Positions 1 through 8,134 of a stretch of DNA of 64,000 nucleotides are shown one piece after another. Position numbers and translations under genes: made by a program. The stretch's first letter is position 1. Each line of letters starts with the position of its first letter. The DNA is from Sutcliffiella horikoshii. GTDB lineage: Bacteria > Bacillota > Bacilli > Bacillales > Bacillaceae_I. Below the pieces are notes generated by a model that was given only the letters and a program-made list of their open reading frames with translations, was not told the DNA's origin and did no database searches. The stretch covers positions 558,001-622,000 of the forward strand of contig NZ_JAIVKY010000007.1 of NCBI RefSeq assembly GCF_020524325.1. The letters are read 5' to 3'.

Positions 1-27
1 AATCCCTAGCTTTTTTTTGCGCTTTCC

Positions 28-64
28 GTTCACTATTAAGTACGTTTTGTTTTATTTAGTGAAC
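28..64. promoter_or_regulatory. Inverted repeat upstream of the GH16 gene
   Basis: A perfect 8-bp inverted repeat, GTTCACTA at 28-35 and TAGTGAAC at 57-64, lies just upstream of the GH16 gene, with a possible -10 TATACT at 73-78. It resembles the GTTC...GAAC boxes seen before the matrix genes further on. A role as SinR-type operator is inference; the right half-site lies close to the expected -35 region. Confidence 0.45.
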
Positions 65-111
65 AAATGGTGTATACTAGTTATAAATATTTGTATTGAG
101 GTGTCTATCCA

Positions 112-927
112 ATGAAAAAAATACTTTTAAGCTTTTTGTTCTTTGTTTTTCTTTCTAATGGATATGCCACGATAAATAAAAACGAAGAAATCCTTATAAT
201 TCAGAACCATGTTATTAAACAGGTAACATTAAAAGAAAGTGCCTGGAATCTAAAGGCACTTAAATTCTACGATCAGTTTAGAGGAAATAAGTTAAATCCT
301 AACTTTTGGGAAATTGTAGTAAGGGAAAAGAACTATAATAACGAACTTCAATATTATCATTCGAATAATGTGAAGGTGGAGAGAGGAGTAACAAAGTTGA
401 TTGCGAAAAGGGAAAATATAGGTTCAAGGAATTACACATCAGGCTTGATTAGTACAGTGAAGGAAATGCCCATATTATACGGAAGCATCAAAGTGAAGGC
501 AAAATTCCCCACAGGGAAAGGGCTGTTTCCTGCTATATGGTTAACTCCAATAAATGAGGATAAGTACCTTCCTGAAATCGATATCATGGAAGTGGTAGGC
601 AACGATCCTTCAAAGATCTATTTCGTGCTACATTCTCTAAATAATCTTGGGAAGCAAAAAACACTCAGCAGTAGTTACACTTTAATGAATTTCGAAGACT
701 TTCATACTTACGAATTGAGGTGGACAGAAAAAAAACTAGAGTGGCTCATTAATGATGTATCAATGTTCGTTATTGAGAATGAAGTGGATATTCCTAAAGA
801 ACCAATGAAATTAGTAATAAATTTGGCAGTTGGTGGTGATTGGCCAGGAGCACCAAGTAAAGATACTAAGTTTCCTGCAGAGTTCCAAATCGAGTCAGTG
901 GAGATAAATCATGAAGGGGAGTTTTAA
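112..927 (+). CDS. Secreted GH16 beta-glucanase
   Basis: A 271-residue exported glycoside hydrolase of family 16, whose members cleave internal beta-1,3 or beta-1,3/1,4 glucan bonds with retention. Residues 1-20 form a signal peptide (MKK, then a hydrophobic stretch). The GH16 active-site signature EIDIME lies at about 155-160, with E155 the expected nucleophile, D157 the helper and E160 the acid/base. No extra binding module is present. The 3' end runs into the ribosome-binding site of the downstream glycosyltransferase, so the two are probably co-translated. A hydrolase paired with a synthase suggests trimming or release of an exopolysaccharide rather than food digestion, which is inference. 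Confidence 0.85.
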   Translation: MKKILLSFLFFVFLSNGYATINKNEEILIIQNHVIKQVTLKESAWNLKALKFYDQFRGNKLNPNFWEIVVREKNYNNELQYYHSNNVKVERGVTKLIAKRENIGSRNYTSGLISTVKEMPILYGSIKVKAKFPTGKGLFPAIWLTPINEDKYLPEIDIMEVVGNDPSKIYFVLHSLNNLGKQKTLSSSYTLMNFEDFHTYELRWTEKKLEWLINDVSMFVIENEVDIPKEPMKLVINLAVGGDWPGAPSKDTKFPAEFQIESVEINHEGEF

Positions 928-928
928 A

Positions 929-2284
929 ATGGTAGAGTTCTTTGCAGTTCTTCTATTTCTTTTGACAATTATGTTTCCAATTTTTCATATTATAAACGCA
1001 ATCTATGCCTCAAAGGGAAAAAAGCAGCAAACAACAGGAATCATTAGTGAAAAAGGTATATCCATTTTGATTCCCTGTTATAATGAAGAATCCATTATCC
1101 AAACGACCATTGATTCAATTGAAAAAATGCCTTACAAAGCAGCCGAATATATTTTTATTAATGATGGTAGCACAGACAAGACCATGATGGCTCTATTTAA
1201 TTTATTGGAATTAAAGATTGTATATAAAGATTATCCATTAACACGTTTGGAATTTATGCCAATTAAAAACATCTATAAGTCAGAGAAGTTCCCTAACATT
1301 ATGGTTATTGATAAAGTGAATGGTGGGAAGGCAGATGCTTTGAACGCAGGTATCATACTAGCAACACACGAGTTAATTATCACCCTTGATGCTGATAGTA
1401 TTCTTGATGATCAAGCATTATCGATAATTAATGAAAAGTTTGAAGATGAAAGTATTATAGCCGCAGGTGGAATGGTACAAATTCTGCAAGGAAGTAGAAG
1501 ATCCGGGAATAAATTAATGCCCAGTCTAAAAAGCAAGCTAATTGTAAGGCTACAACTGCTTGAATACCTAAGAGGATTTTATGTATATAAGGCATCATTA
1601 GCAAGATCAAATGCACTTTCTATCATATCAGGCGCGTTTGGTGTTTTTCGAAAGGAAGTCCTATTAGAAGTGAATGGATATAGGAAAACAGTAGGTGAAG
1701 ATATTGATATAACCCTGAAAATACAGAAATATCTAGAAAGCAAAAAAGGGAGCAGAGTTGTTTTTATTCCGGAAGCTTGTTGCTATACAGAGGTTCCTGA
1801 AACCTGGAAGGATCTTTATAATCAAAGGATAAGGTGGCAGAAGGCATTTACAGATTGCCTAGTGATTTACCATAAAGACTATTGTAAATCTATTTTTTCT
1901 AAAAAACTCCCCTTCTTTTTCCTCATTGATTCATTTTTTGTAGGTGTCGTATGCAGTTACCTATTTTTAATGAGTATTTTACCTATTATCTTTAATGTAG
2001 GTCATATAAATTCAGAATTTGTGATGCTATATCTCATAATATCTACATGCAGCAATTTAACTTATAGCATTGTATCCATATGGATTGCAAGGAAATACAG
2101 TTTTATTCTTCCTGTAAGTGAGAAGACAAAATTAGCAAATACTATCATACTAGATCTGTTATTGTTTCGTTTCTTGAATATACTAGTTATATGTATTGGA
2201 ACTATCGCCTATTTCATCAAGAAAGAAGGATGGAACAAAGTAGCCCGGACAGGCAGAGATTATTCAGTTGAACAGGCTAGCTAG
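929..2284 (+). CDS. Membrane GT2 polysaccharide synthase
   Basis: A processive family 2 glycosyltransferase of the HasA/NodC/BcsA type. It has an N-terminal membrane segment (about 1-25), a cytosolic GT-A domain with an Asp-Ala-Asp motif near 154-156, the QRIRW product-gating motif near 300, and about three C-terminal helices between 320 and 440. The start at 929 is preferred because AAGGGGAG lies 7 bases before it; an in-frame ATG at 911 overlaps the GH16 gene and would add six residues. The sugar polymer cannot be told from sequence: PgaC-like poly-GlcNAc and mixed or beta-1,3 glucan synthases look alike here. The overlapping GH16 partner favours a beta-glucan. Confidence 0.85.
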   Translation: MVEFFAVLLFLLTIMFPIFHIINAIYASKGKKQQTTGIISEKGISILIPCYNEESIIQTTIDSIEKMPYKAAEYIFINDGSTDKTMMALFNLLELKIVYKDYPLTRLEFMPIKNIYKSEKFPNIMVIDKVNGGKADALNAGIILATHELIITLDADSILDDQALSIINEKFEDESIIAAGGMVQILQGSRRSGNKLMPSLKSKLIVRLQLLEYLRGFYVYKASLARSNALSIISGAFGVFRKEVLLEVNGYRKTVGEDIDITLKIQKYLESKKGSRVVFIPEACCYTEVPETWKDLYNQRIRWQKAFTDCLVIYHKDYCKSIFSKKLPFFFLIDSFFVGVVCSYLFLMSILPIIFNVGHINSEFVMLYLIISTCSNLTYSIVSIWIARKYSFILPVSEKTKLANTIILDLLLFRFLNILVICIGTIAYFIKKEGWNKVARTGRDYSVEQAS

Positions 2285-2303
2285 TGTACCTACACGCTCT
2301 TGC

Positions 2304-2319
2304 GTTCTTTATTAAGAAT
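2304..2319. promoter_or_regulatory. GTTCTTT box (SinR-like), orphan position
   Basis: GTTCTTTATTAAGAAT, an imperfect palindrome sharing its first 15 bases with the box at 2996. It sits just downstream of the GT2 gene and before a bidirectional terminator, with no obvious promoter to serve. It may be a relic of an older arrangement. Confidence 0.3.
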
Positions 2320-2340
2320 TATATATTCTCTAACAGAAAA

Positions 2341-2380
2341 AGCCACTATCCAAAAAAAACGGAAAGTGGCTCTTTCTTAT
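2341..2380. terminator. Bidirectional terminator between GT2 and sinR-sinI
   Basis: Stem AGCCACT-A-TCC (2341-2351) pairs with GGA-A-AGTGGCT (2361-2371). A T-rich tail follows on the plus strand and an A-rich run precedes it, so it can end both the GT2 gene and the convergent minus-strand regulator pair. Confidence 0.75.
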
Positions 2381-2511
2381 TTCAAGACTATTTCTTTTTT
2401 ATTCTGTTTTTCCGTTTCTAGGAGGAAGGCCTTAACCTCTTCGATAGAAATTCCATAAGCTCTAGCTAATGTCAATAGTTCCACCCATTCCATATCCATC
2501 TCAACGTTCAA
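2377..2511 (-). CDS. SinI-like antirepressor, TTG start
   Basis: A 44-residue protein whose core (MEWVELLTLARAYGISIEEV, then KAFLLE) matches the SinI dimerisation helix pair that strips SinR from DNA. The TTG at 2511 is preferred: it overlaps the stop of the upstream SinR gene in TTGA, and an AAGGAGG site inside the end of that gene lies 10 bases before it. The internal ATG at 2499 would be 22 bases away. The order sinR then sinI is the reverse of Bacillus subtilis and implies translational coupling, fixing antirepressor and repressor production together. Small size leaves some doubt, but the helix pattern is clear. Confidence 0.7.
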   Translation of the reverse strand: MNVEMDMEWVELLTLARAYGISIEEVKAFLLETEKQNKKEIVLK

Positions 2512-2882
2512 GCCTCTTCTTCCTCCTTTTTCGAAACTGTCTTCTTGGCACCCTGCCATTTTTGGAACTCCATGTACTCTTTAAAATGAATAAAATCTTC
2601 CTTACTAAAACCCTCCGAGATTGCTCGCTGCACCAACCGTTTCCATTCATCATCCAGCATTAGAACTTCAGGTTTATCGTCCTCCGACTCCCCGTTCAAT
2701 AAAAATTCCAATTCTGTCTCAAGCGTCACGGCGATCTTATTCAAAAACTGTAGAGAAGGATTTGTCTGGATATTTCTCTCCAAATAACTCAAATAAGACT
2801 TCGACACACCAGCCAGTTCCGAGAGTTCACTCAATGAATAGCCCTTCCTCTTCCTCAACCTCTTTAAGCGCTCACCAAGCAT
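2508..2882 (-). CDS. SinR-like XRE-family repressor
   Basis: A 124-residue SinR homologue. Residues 1-60 are an HTH_XRE domain (ERLKRLRKRKGYSLSELSEL, then AGVSKSYLSYLERN); residues 75-110 are the SinI/SinR dimerisation helices (LDDEWKRLVQRAISEGFSKE). In B. subtilis SinR represses the eps and tapA-sipW-tasA matrix operons from GTTCTYT boxes. This gene is divergent from a sipW-tasA-like operon whose leader contains such a box as a near-perfect palindrome, so direct control of the neighbours is likely. Start ATG at 2882 has an AAGGGGA site. Confidence 0.85.
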   Translation of the reverse strand: MLGERLKRLRKRKGYSLSELSELAGVSKSYLSYLERNIQTNPSLQFLNKIAVTLETELEFLLNGESEDDKPEVLMLDDEWKRLVQRAISEGFSKEDFIHFKEYMEFQKWQGAKKTVSKKEEEEA

Positions 2883-2995
2883 ACTCGTCCCCTTAAATTA
2901 TTATGACGTATGTTCATTATATAGCACAAATTATTCTTTATAAAAAACGAAATAGTGAGATATCTTTAGGAAAATCAAGGAAAGTAGACAAAAAC

Positions 2996-3087
2996 GTTCT
3001 TTATTAAGAAAATATGAACGAATTTGAGGTTTTTCTAAAAGAAGTAGGTGTTTTATACTACGTATTGTAAGGTTCTTTAAAAAGAAC
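2996..3087. promoter_or_regulatory. SinR-type operators before sipW-tasA
   Basis: Two boxes lie in the 260-bp divergent region between sinR and sipW. At 3072-3087 GTTCTTT-AA-AAAGAAC is a perfect inverted repeat of the SinR half-site. At 2996-3011 GTTCTTT-AT-TAAGAAA is an imperfect one. The spacing permits repression of the matrix operon and feedback on sinR. Confidence 0.7.
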
Positions 3088-3141
3088 AAAAATGAATTAA
3101 CTTCAGATAACCTTTAATGATATTTAGGAGGGAACTACAAT

Positions 3142-3711
3142 ATGAAAGTGTTAAAGATAATAAGTAGAGGATTAACAGTTTTACTACTTATTTGCCTAGT
3201 GTTTGCTGCAATCTTAGCAATATCTTCTAACTTAGCAGGTGGAACCCCGAAGTTCTTTGGAAAAACTATGATGATTGTCCTATCAGGGTCAATGGAACCG
3301 ACTATTCCCACTGGATCAGCTATCTTTGTGGAGGAGGTAACAGATCCAACTCAATTAAAAGTAGGGGATGTAATAACCTTCGAATCACCAATACATGAGA
3401 ATACAAGAATTATAACTCATAGAATTACCGAGGTAGCATCTACTGTCCCTCTGGAGTTTATTGCTCAAGGTGATAATAATCAAGCGGCAGATCCGATGCC
3501 AATACCTGCAGAAAACATTTTGGGAAAACACTCTGATATAACAGTACCTTATCTAGGATATGTACTCTCTTTCTTACAATCCAAGAAAGGAATTGGCTTA
3601 GCATTAATCATCCCTGGGTTGCTAGTAATTATTCTCGAAGTAATTTCAGTTTGGAGAATGCTAGGTAGAATGGAATCAAAAGAAAAAACCGAAACAAAAA
3701 GTATCGCATAA
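3142..3711 (+). CDS. sipW: ER-type signal peptidase I SipW
   Basis: A 189-residue membrane signal peptidase of the ER/archaeal type, which uses a Ser-His pair instead of Ser-Lys. The motif SGSMEPT near 48-54 carries the catalytic Ser (about S50) and ITHRI near 91-95 carries the His (about H93). Hydrophobic segments lie at about 8-30 and 150-172. SipW enzymes process TasA, TapA and camelysin; the next gene encodes such a substrate. AGGAGG sits 7 to 8 bases before the ATG. Transcription probably starts in the SinR-box region upstream. Confidence 0.9.
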   Translation: MKVLKIISRGLTVLLLICLVFAAILAISSNLAGGTPKFFGKTMMIVLSGSMEPTIPTGSAIFVEEVTDPTQLKVGDVITFESPIHENTRIITHRITEVASTVPLEFIAQGDNNQAADPMPIPAENILGKHSDITVPYLGYVLSFLQSKKGIGLALIIPGLLVIILEVISVWRMLGRMESKEKTETKSIA

Positions 3712-3788
3712 CCACTATTGGTTGTTTCTTCTCTATCATGAGAAGTTCAATAAATTTTGCTACATATATTATAAGGAGGAATTTAGTA

Positions 3789-4553
3789 ATGGACATTAAA
3801 AAGAAGTTATTAGGAAGTGCAGCAACTATCGCTTTAGCATCCATGGCAACAATCGGAGGAACTTTTGCTTATTTCAGTGACTCTGTTGATGCGACAAGCC
3901 AGTTTACTAACGGAACTATCAATTTACAACCTGAAAAACCTTACTTGGAGCATTTTAATATTAAAAATTGGAAGCCTGGCGATACTCTTGTTGCTAACAG
4001 AGGAAATCAGGAGCCTGCTATGATTTTGAACAACCAAGGCACACTTCCAATGAACGTATTCATGAAAGTGGATACAAGTAGCGTTAAAGGGACTCATAAT
4101 GAAATAATTGTACAGAGCTTAATGTTTGGAGATGTAGATTTATTAGCAGCATGGTTTACAACTGAGCAAATTGAGGCAGGAGTAACATTGGCTGAATTGG
4201 ATGAAGTTGCTAATGGAGACACTACCTTAAATAATAATGAAATAAAGGACATTGGTAAATACATTGGGTTCTTAAATGCCCCAACTAAAAACTCAGATGG
4301 CACTACAAATAAAGCAGGTACAATTAAGGGAGTTAAATATCAGTTGCATTTTAAAGATTCTGGTTTAGATCAAAATAAACTTCAAGGTGACCAAACTTCA
4401 ATTAAATTTGAGTTTACTGGGTTACAATATGAAGGCATCACTTATGATGAAAGCAACCTTTCCAATCATAAAGAAGGCGGTGGCGGTCAGTACAGCGAGG
4501 AAGATGGATTTGATATAAATGATAGATCTAATGAGGGTGACAAAAACAACTAA
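3789..4553 (+). CDS. TasA/CalY (camelysin)-family matrix fibre protein
   Basis: A 254-residue secreted protein with a SipW-type leader: MDIKKKLLGSAATIAL, then TIGGTFAYFSDS at about 22-33, which is the recognition pattern for this peptidase. Family members polymerise into amyloid-like or donor-strand fibres of the biofilm matrix. The ATG at 3789 is chosen because AAGGAGGA lies 8 bases upstream; a longer reading from 3738 lacks a site. The last 30 residues are Gly/Asp/Asn-rich and polar. Lengths near 200-260 are usual. It follows sipW at once and ends at a strong terminator, so sipW and this gene form one unit. Confidence 0.88.
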   Translation: MDIKKKLLGSAATIALASMATIGGTFAYFSDSVDATSQFTNGTINLQPEKPYLEHFNIKNWKPGDTLVANRGNQEPAMILNNQGTLPMNVFMKVDTSSVKGTHNEIIVQSLMFGDVDLLAAWFTTEQIEAGVTLAELDEVANGDTTLNNNEIKDIGKYIGFLNAPTKNSDGTTNKAGTIKGVKYQLHFKDSGLDQNKLQGDQTSIKFEFTGLQYEGITYDESNLSNHKEGGGGQYSEEDGFDINDRSNEGDKNN

Positions 4554-4560
4554 TGGAAGA

Positions 4561-4587
4561 AAGGGTGGGGATTCTCCACCCTTTTTA
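4561..4587 (+). terminator. Terminator after the TasA-like gene
   Basis: AAGGGTGG pairs with CCACCCTT around a short loop and is followed by T5. It ends the sipW-tasA-like unit. Confidence 0.85.
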
Positions 4588-4618
4588 TATATAACTCTAT
4601 AAACAAAGAGGGATAATT

Positions 4619-5251
4619 GTGAAGATAAAAATCACGCTATCTATCGGTTTGATTATTATTATGTTGCTTGCTAATACTTCTTTTTCCTCAAGTGGTGCAC
4701 AAGAGCAAGAAAAAAACTTATCTATTTCTACTTTTCCTAGTGAGGTCTTTATAGATTTAAGCGGACTCAAACCAGGTGACAATATAATTAAATCCATAGA
4801 TGTGAAAAATATTGGAAATCTGGATTTTAGTTATTCAACTTACTCAGAGTTTAAAGATGGTTCAAAGAAATATTTTAATGCATTAGAACTAAGTGTATAT
4901 GATAATAAGGAAAATATGATATTCGATGGGTTTCTTAGAGATTTGAAGTCGATATCCAAGAGAGAGTTAGCAATTTTCACACAAGAAAAACTCCGTTTTG
5001 AAGTTCATATACCCCACCATTTAGGTAACGAATATCAAGGTTTATCAACGGAATTTAATTTAGTATTTAATGCGGAAGAAGTTATAGGTGATAAAAACAT
5101 TGTACCAAGTGTACCTGTTTCAAATGATACTAATCAGTTGCCAAATACAGCTAAAAACTATTATAACTTCATATTACTGGGTATTTTGCTTTTAGTTATT
5201 GGGAGTTTAGGGGCTATCCTCAGAAAAAGGTATGCAAAACAGGAATATTAA
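4619..5251 (+). CDS. Surface protein with LPNTA sorting signal, matrix-associated
   Basis: A 210-residue secreted protein starting at GTG with GAGGG upstream. Residues 1-27 look like an ordinary signal peptide. Then comes a beta-rich domain in which the segment HLGNEYQG near 140 resembles the C-terminal strand of TasA/camelysin-family folds. At about 174-178 there is LPNTA, followed by a hydrophobic helix and the basic tail RKRYAK, which is the layout of a sortase substrate. LPNTA-type motifs are known for class C/D sortases of bacilli. Inference: a wall-attached member of the matrix that could tether the fibres. No sortase gene is present in the window. Confidence 0.65.
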   Translation: MKIKITLSIGLIIIMLLANTSFSSSGAQEQEKNLSISTFPSEVFIDLSGLKPGDNIIKSIDVKNIGNLDFSYSTYSEFKDGSKKYFNALELSVYDNKENMIFDGFLRDLKSISKRELAIFTQEKLRFEVHIPHHLGNEYQGLSTEFNLVFNAEEVIGDKNIVPSVPVSNDTNQLPNTAKNYYNFILLGILLLVIGSLGAILRKRYAKQEY

Positions 5252-5341
5252 CCTTAACGAAATAGTGCACTAGATTCTAAATTAAAGTAAAAACTATTAA
5301 TTATTTTCCTTGAAAAGGTTAGATCTAAAAGAGGTGGTACA

Positions 5342-6181
5342 ATGAATAAAAAAATTATTGGCTGTATAGCGCTAATTAGTATTTTTCTAATTTCAAAAGG
5401 TTTTTCAGGTTTACAAACGGTTGCTTACTTTTCAGATCAATTAGTGTATACTACTACAATCGAATCTGGTGAGTGGGAAACTAAATGCAGTATTACATTA
5501 GAGCTTGTTAATCAAACAGATAAGAAGCTAGTCGATATAGATATTGTAGCAGGTCAAGACTCTCATCCGAAAAACAACTACAATATCTATCCTATAGGTA
5601 TTGAAAATGATTCATTAACAAATGAAGAGAGTAAGTCATATTCATTTGATTTAGAGCACAGAGAAGCTTTTCATTGTAATTTACAATGGATATATTTTGA
5701 TATAAATGCCATAGATGAGGATGGAAACAGGTACTCGATTACCCAAGTGCGGGGGAAAGTACACAACCCACCAGGAAAAGTGAAAGATGGAGTTTCTACT
5801 GCATATTTAAAAGTTGTGATTAGTGAGGAACTAGTGGTGGATGACAACAAAAAACCTAAAAAGAAAAAAACAAATGAAAGAGAAGTAAGTAATAAAGATG
5901 TTAAAGAAATGGTAGATGAAACAAAAAACAAAGAAGAGTCAGAAACAAAAGCTGAGTCAGAAGATAAAGAAGATGAAAGTAAGATAACTGAAAATAAGGA
6001 AAAAAATGATGAAGTGGTAACGGAAGAAAAAAATGAGGAGGAAAAAGAATTAGAAGTAAGTGAAGAGATAGAAGAAGAAACATCAGAGGAAGAGTCAGAA
6101 GTTCAATCTCAAACTGAAGAATCAAATAATGGTGAGGAAGTTGTAGATAATGAGACGGACAATGAATCAGAAGAGAACTAA
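5342..6181 (+). CDS. TapA-like SipW-dependent protein with acidic tail
   Basis: A 279-residue exported protein. The leader ends in TVAYFSDQ near 28-35, the SipW-dependent signature. Residues 35-165 form a compact domain with two Cys (C47 and one near 112), resembling TapA, the TasA assembly/anchoring protein. From about 170 the chain is low-complexity Lys/Glu-rich and then strongly acidic, likely disordered and able to bind cations or wall polymers. A GAGGTGG site precedes the ATG. Its 3' end overlaps the second signal peptidase gene by 32 bases. Homology to TapA is suggested by context and layout, not by a long match. Confidence 0.6.
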   Translation: MNKKIIGCIALISIFLISKGFSGLQTVAYFSDQLVYTTTIESGEWETKCSITLELVNQTDKKLVDIDIVAGQDSHPKNNYNIYPIGIENDSLTNEESKSYSFDLEHREAFHCNLQWIYFDINAIDEDGNRYSITQVRGKVHNPPGKVKDGVSTAYLKVVISEELVVDDNKKPKKKKTNEREVSNKDVKEMVDETKNKEESETKAESEDKEDESKITENKEKNDEVVTEEKNEEEKELEVSEEIEEETSEEESEVQSQTEESNNGEEVVDNETDNESEEN

Positions 6182-6665
6182 AAAAACAGTCAGTTCCATA
6201 TTGATTATCGTACCTCTACTTATTCTAGCCGCCACTTATTGTTTAAATAATATTAAAGTTGCTGTTGTGCTGTCTGATAGTATGAGGCCCACTTTTTCAA
6301 CAGGAGATTTGATTATTTCAAAGTTAATTTCTTCTGAAGAAGTCAACATTGGAGATGTTATCTCATATGGAAAGAACAAAGAAGTACCAATAACACACCG
6401 AGTCATGAAAATAGAAAAGAATTCCTTTACAACTAAGGGAGATTCTGTATCTATAGATAATACAGAAAATGTGGAAAAATCCACAATAATAAGTAAGTAT
6501 GTGTTTCGGGTACCTTATGCAGGGTATATAATCAATTGGATATCTAGTCCTTGGGGTTTCTTGTTATTTTATGTAATTCCAATTAACTATATTTGCTACA
6601 CAATTATCAAGAGAATTATTTATAGCAGGAAATCTCATAAAAGATATATGCCTCAGGTTTTTTAA
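6150..6665 (+). CDS. Second SipW-type signal peptidase
   Basis: A 171-residue ER-type signal peptidase paralogous to the enzyme at 3142. SDSMRPTF near 42-49 holds the catalytic Ser (about S44) and ITHRV near 81-85 the His (about H83). There is a membrane segment at 15-35 and another at 128-155. The start at 6150 overlaps the TapA-like gene; a second in-frame ATG at 6162 is possible and neither has a strong site. The pairing of each peptidase with its own SipW-type substrate suggests two dedicated export units in one locus. Confidence 0.85.
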   Translation: MRRTMNQKRTKKTVSSILIIVPLLILAATYCLNNIKVAVVLSDSMRPTFSTGDLIISKLISSEEVNIGDVISYGKNKEVPITHRVMKIEKNSFTTKGDSVSIDNTENVEKSTIISKYVFRVPYAGYIINWISSPWGFLLFYVIPINYICYTIIKRIIYSRKSHKRYMPQVF

Positions 6666-6679
6666 CTTAAAATTAATTC

Positions 6680-6707
6680 TAAGGTCACTTCTAGTGATCT
6701 TTTTTTA
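6680..6707 (+). terminator. Terminator after the second sipW
   Basis: AAGGTCACT pairs with AGTGATCTT over a 3-base loop and is followed by seven T. Confidence 0.8.
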
Positions 6708-6723
6708 TTGGGCACGCACTTTT

Positions 6724-6897
6724 GTTCTTTAACGTGAACATATATTTTCTTTATACAAAACAAAAAACTGCGAATGCAAGAGATATCACGAGCTTTAGGT
6801 AGAATATTGTTCTTAATTGCGCTAAAATGCAGTATTTTGAATATTTAAAAAGAACGATCACTCCTCTATACTCAAATTATAGTTCATTATAAAGAAC
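6724..6897. promoter_or_regulatory. SinR-type boxes before a decayed matrix gene
   Basis: GTTCTTT begins at 6724 and faces GTGAAC at 6734-6739. AAAGAAC occurs near 6848-6854. GTTCATT-AT-AAAGAAC forms an almost perfect palindrome at 6882-6897, a few bases before the start of the pseudogene. They mirror the boxes before sipW and suggest the decayed gene once belonged to the same regulon. Confidence 0.55.
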
Positions 6898-6924
6898 TGA
6901 AAAGTTGGAATGGGAGTTGGTGAT

Positions 6925-8048
6925 GTGTCCTTGATCCAGAGGTGTTTGATTGTGTTAGTATCGGCCTTGGTTTTTATTTTAGTTACTACTCCCTTCTCAA
7001 CAAAGGCTGCAGATATGGAAAATCGCTACATAGAACAAGGGGGACATGTTACATTATTTCATCTGGTGAAACTAGCTCCTTCTAGGGTGATGGAGGAGAA
7101 GGTAATTACCATAACGAACAAAAATGAATACTCGGTGGAAATTGCAGCAAGTTTTCGATTCAATTTGGAGAAGAGTGGATTAGAGTCACAAAAGTTACAA
7201 CATATGCTTGAATTTTTTGAAATGAGTTCAGAATATACTTGGCAAGTAAAGTCCATCATATAGATTGGACAAGCATGACAGAAGTGAATGAAAAACTTCA
7301 GAGTTAAATCAAATTCCTTCAAAGGGAATGTTTGAAATTATGTATTCCATCCGACTTCTGGAAACGTGGAGATAGCTGGTGGAGGATAAGCTAGTTTTGA
7401 CTATTCTTCTGGCTACCTTTCTGCAAGTAGATCTCAAAGTGCTGAAGAGTGGAAGTCCATTGAAAATAACAGTACCGACCTCCGCATCATCTTAAGTGCA
7501 AGCTTTACAGGTAAGCTTAATGGTGATTCTTCTGAAATTAAATTCTCTCAATATAGATCTACTGCTCTTTTTGTTTTCAATAAAGAATCAAGTGATGTTT
7601 AAGATGCAGAATTTATTGATGAAGCCCTAAGAGAGTATTTGGAAAAAGACGATATGTCTTTGCTTGAGTTGGAAAAGCCCTTGCAAGAGTTCTATGGAGC
7701 TAAAATGGAAATTGTGGTAATTGATGAAGGAGAAGAAGATGTTGAAGTACTTGAGGAAACGCTCGAGGCTTCCCAAAATGCTCCTTTTGCAGCACAAGTA
7801 AGCTCAGAATACATTGAAGCTCAGCTTGAGAATAGCGTTTCTTCTGTAGGAACTATGTCCCATGATCCAGTTAAAGTCATGGAAAAAGGTATCCTCTTTG
7901 GAGAAACAATCTCCCGTCAACATTACGTACATGTTCTTTTCGGAACTATCTGAAAGAAACAGCTGGCAATGAATATCAAAATGCGAAAATGGACTTCCAT
8001 ATCCATGTAGAGGCAAATCAAGTAGATCGCCTGGCTGATACAGAATGA
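6925..8048 (+). pseudogene. Decayed TasA/camelysin-type secreted protein gene
   Basis: Remains of a secreted matrix-type protein. The start is probably GTG 6925 with GGGAG upstream; a signal peptide and a beta-rich segment run to a stop at 7261. Coding continues in other frames: about 7400-7600 (containing YRSTALFVFNKESSDV) meets an in-frame TAA at 7600-7602, then runs to 7953, and a last frame (about 7935-8048) encodes TAGNEYQNAKMDFHIHVEAN. That piece parallels HLGNEYQG of the LPNTA protein at 4619. At least two frameshifts and one nonsense codon are needed to restore it. Boxes at 6724-6897 precede it. Sequencing error could explain one lesion but not all. Confidence 0.75.
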
Positions 8049-8084
8049 AAAGGTTTATTCATTTAATAAAGCTATAAAAAACCC

Positions 8085-8117
8085 GTTCATTTACCACTAA
8101 ATACACACTAAATGAAC
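8085..8117. promoter_or_regulatory. Perfect inverted repeat before the zinc-ribbon miniprotein
   Basis: GTTCATTTA at 8085-8093 and TAAATGAAC at 8109-8117 are exact inverted repeats separated by 15 bases, ending just before the AAAGGAGGG ribosome-binding site. This could be an operator related to the GTTC...GAAC boxes or an RNA hairpin in the leader. Confidence 0.45.
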
Positions 8118-8134
8118 AAAAAAGGAGGGCTCTT

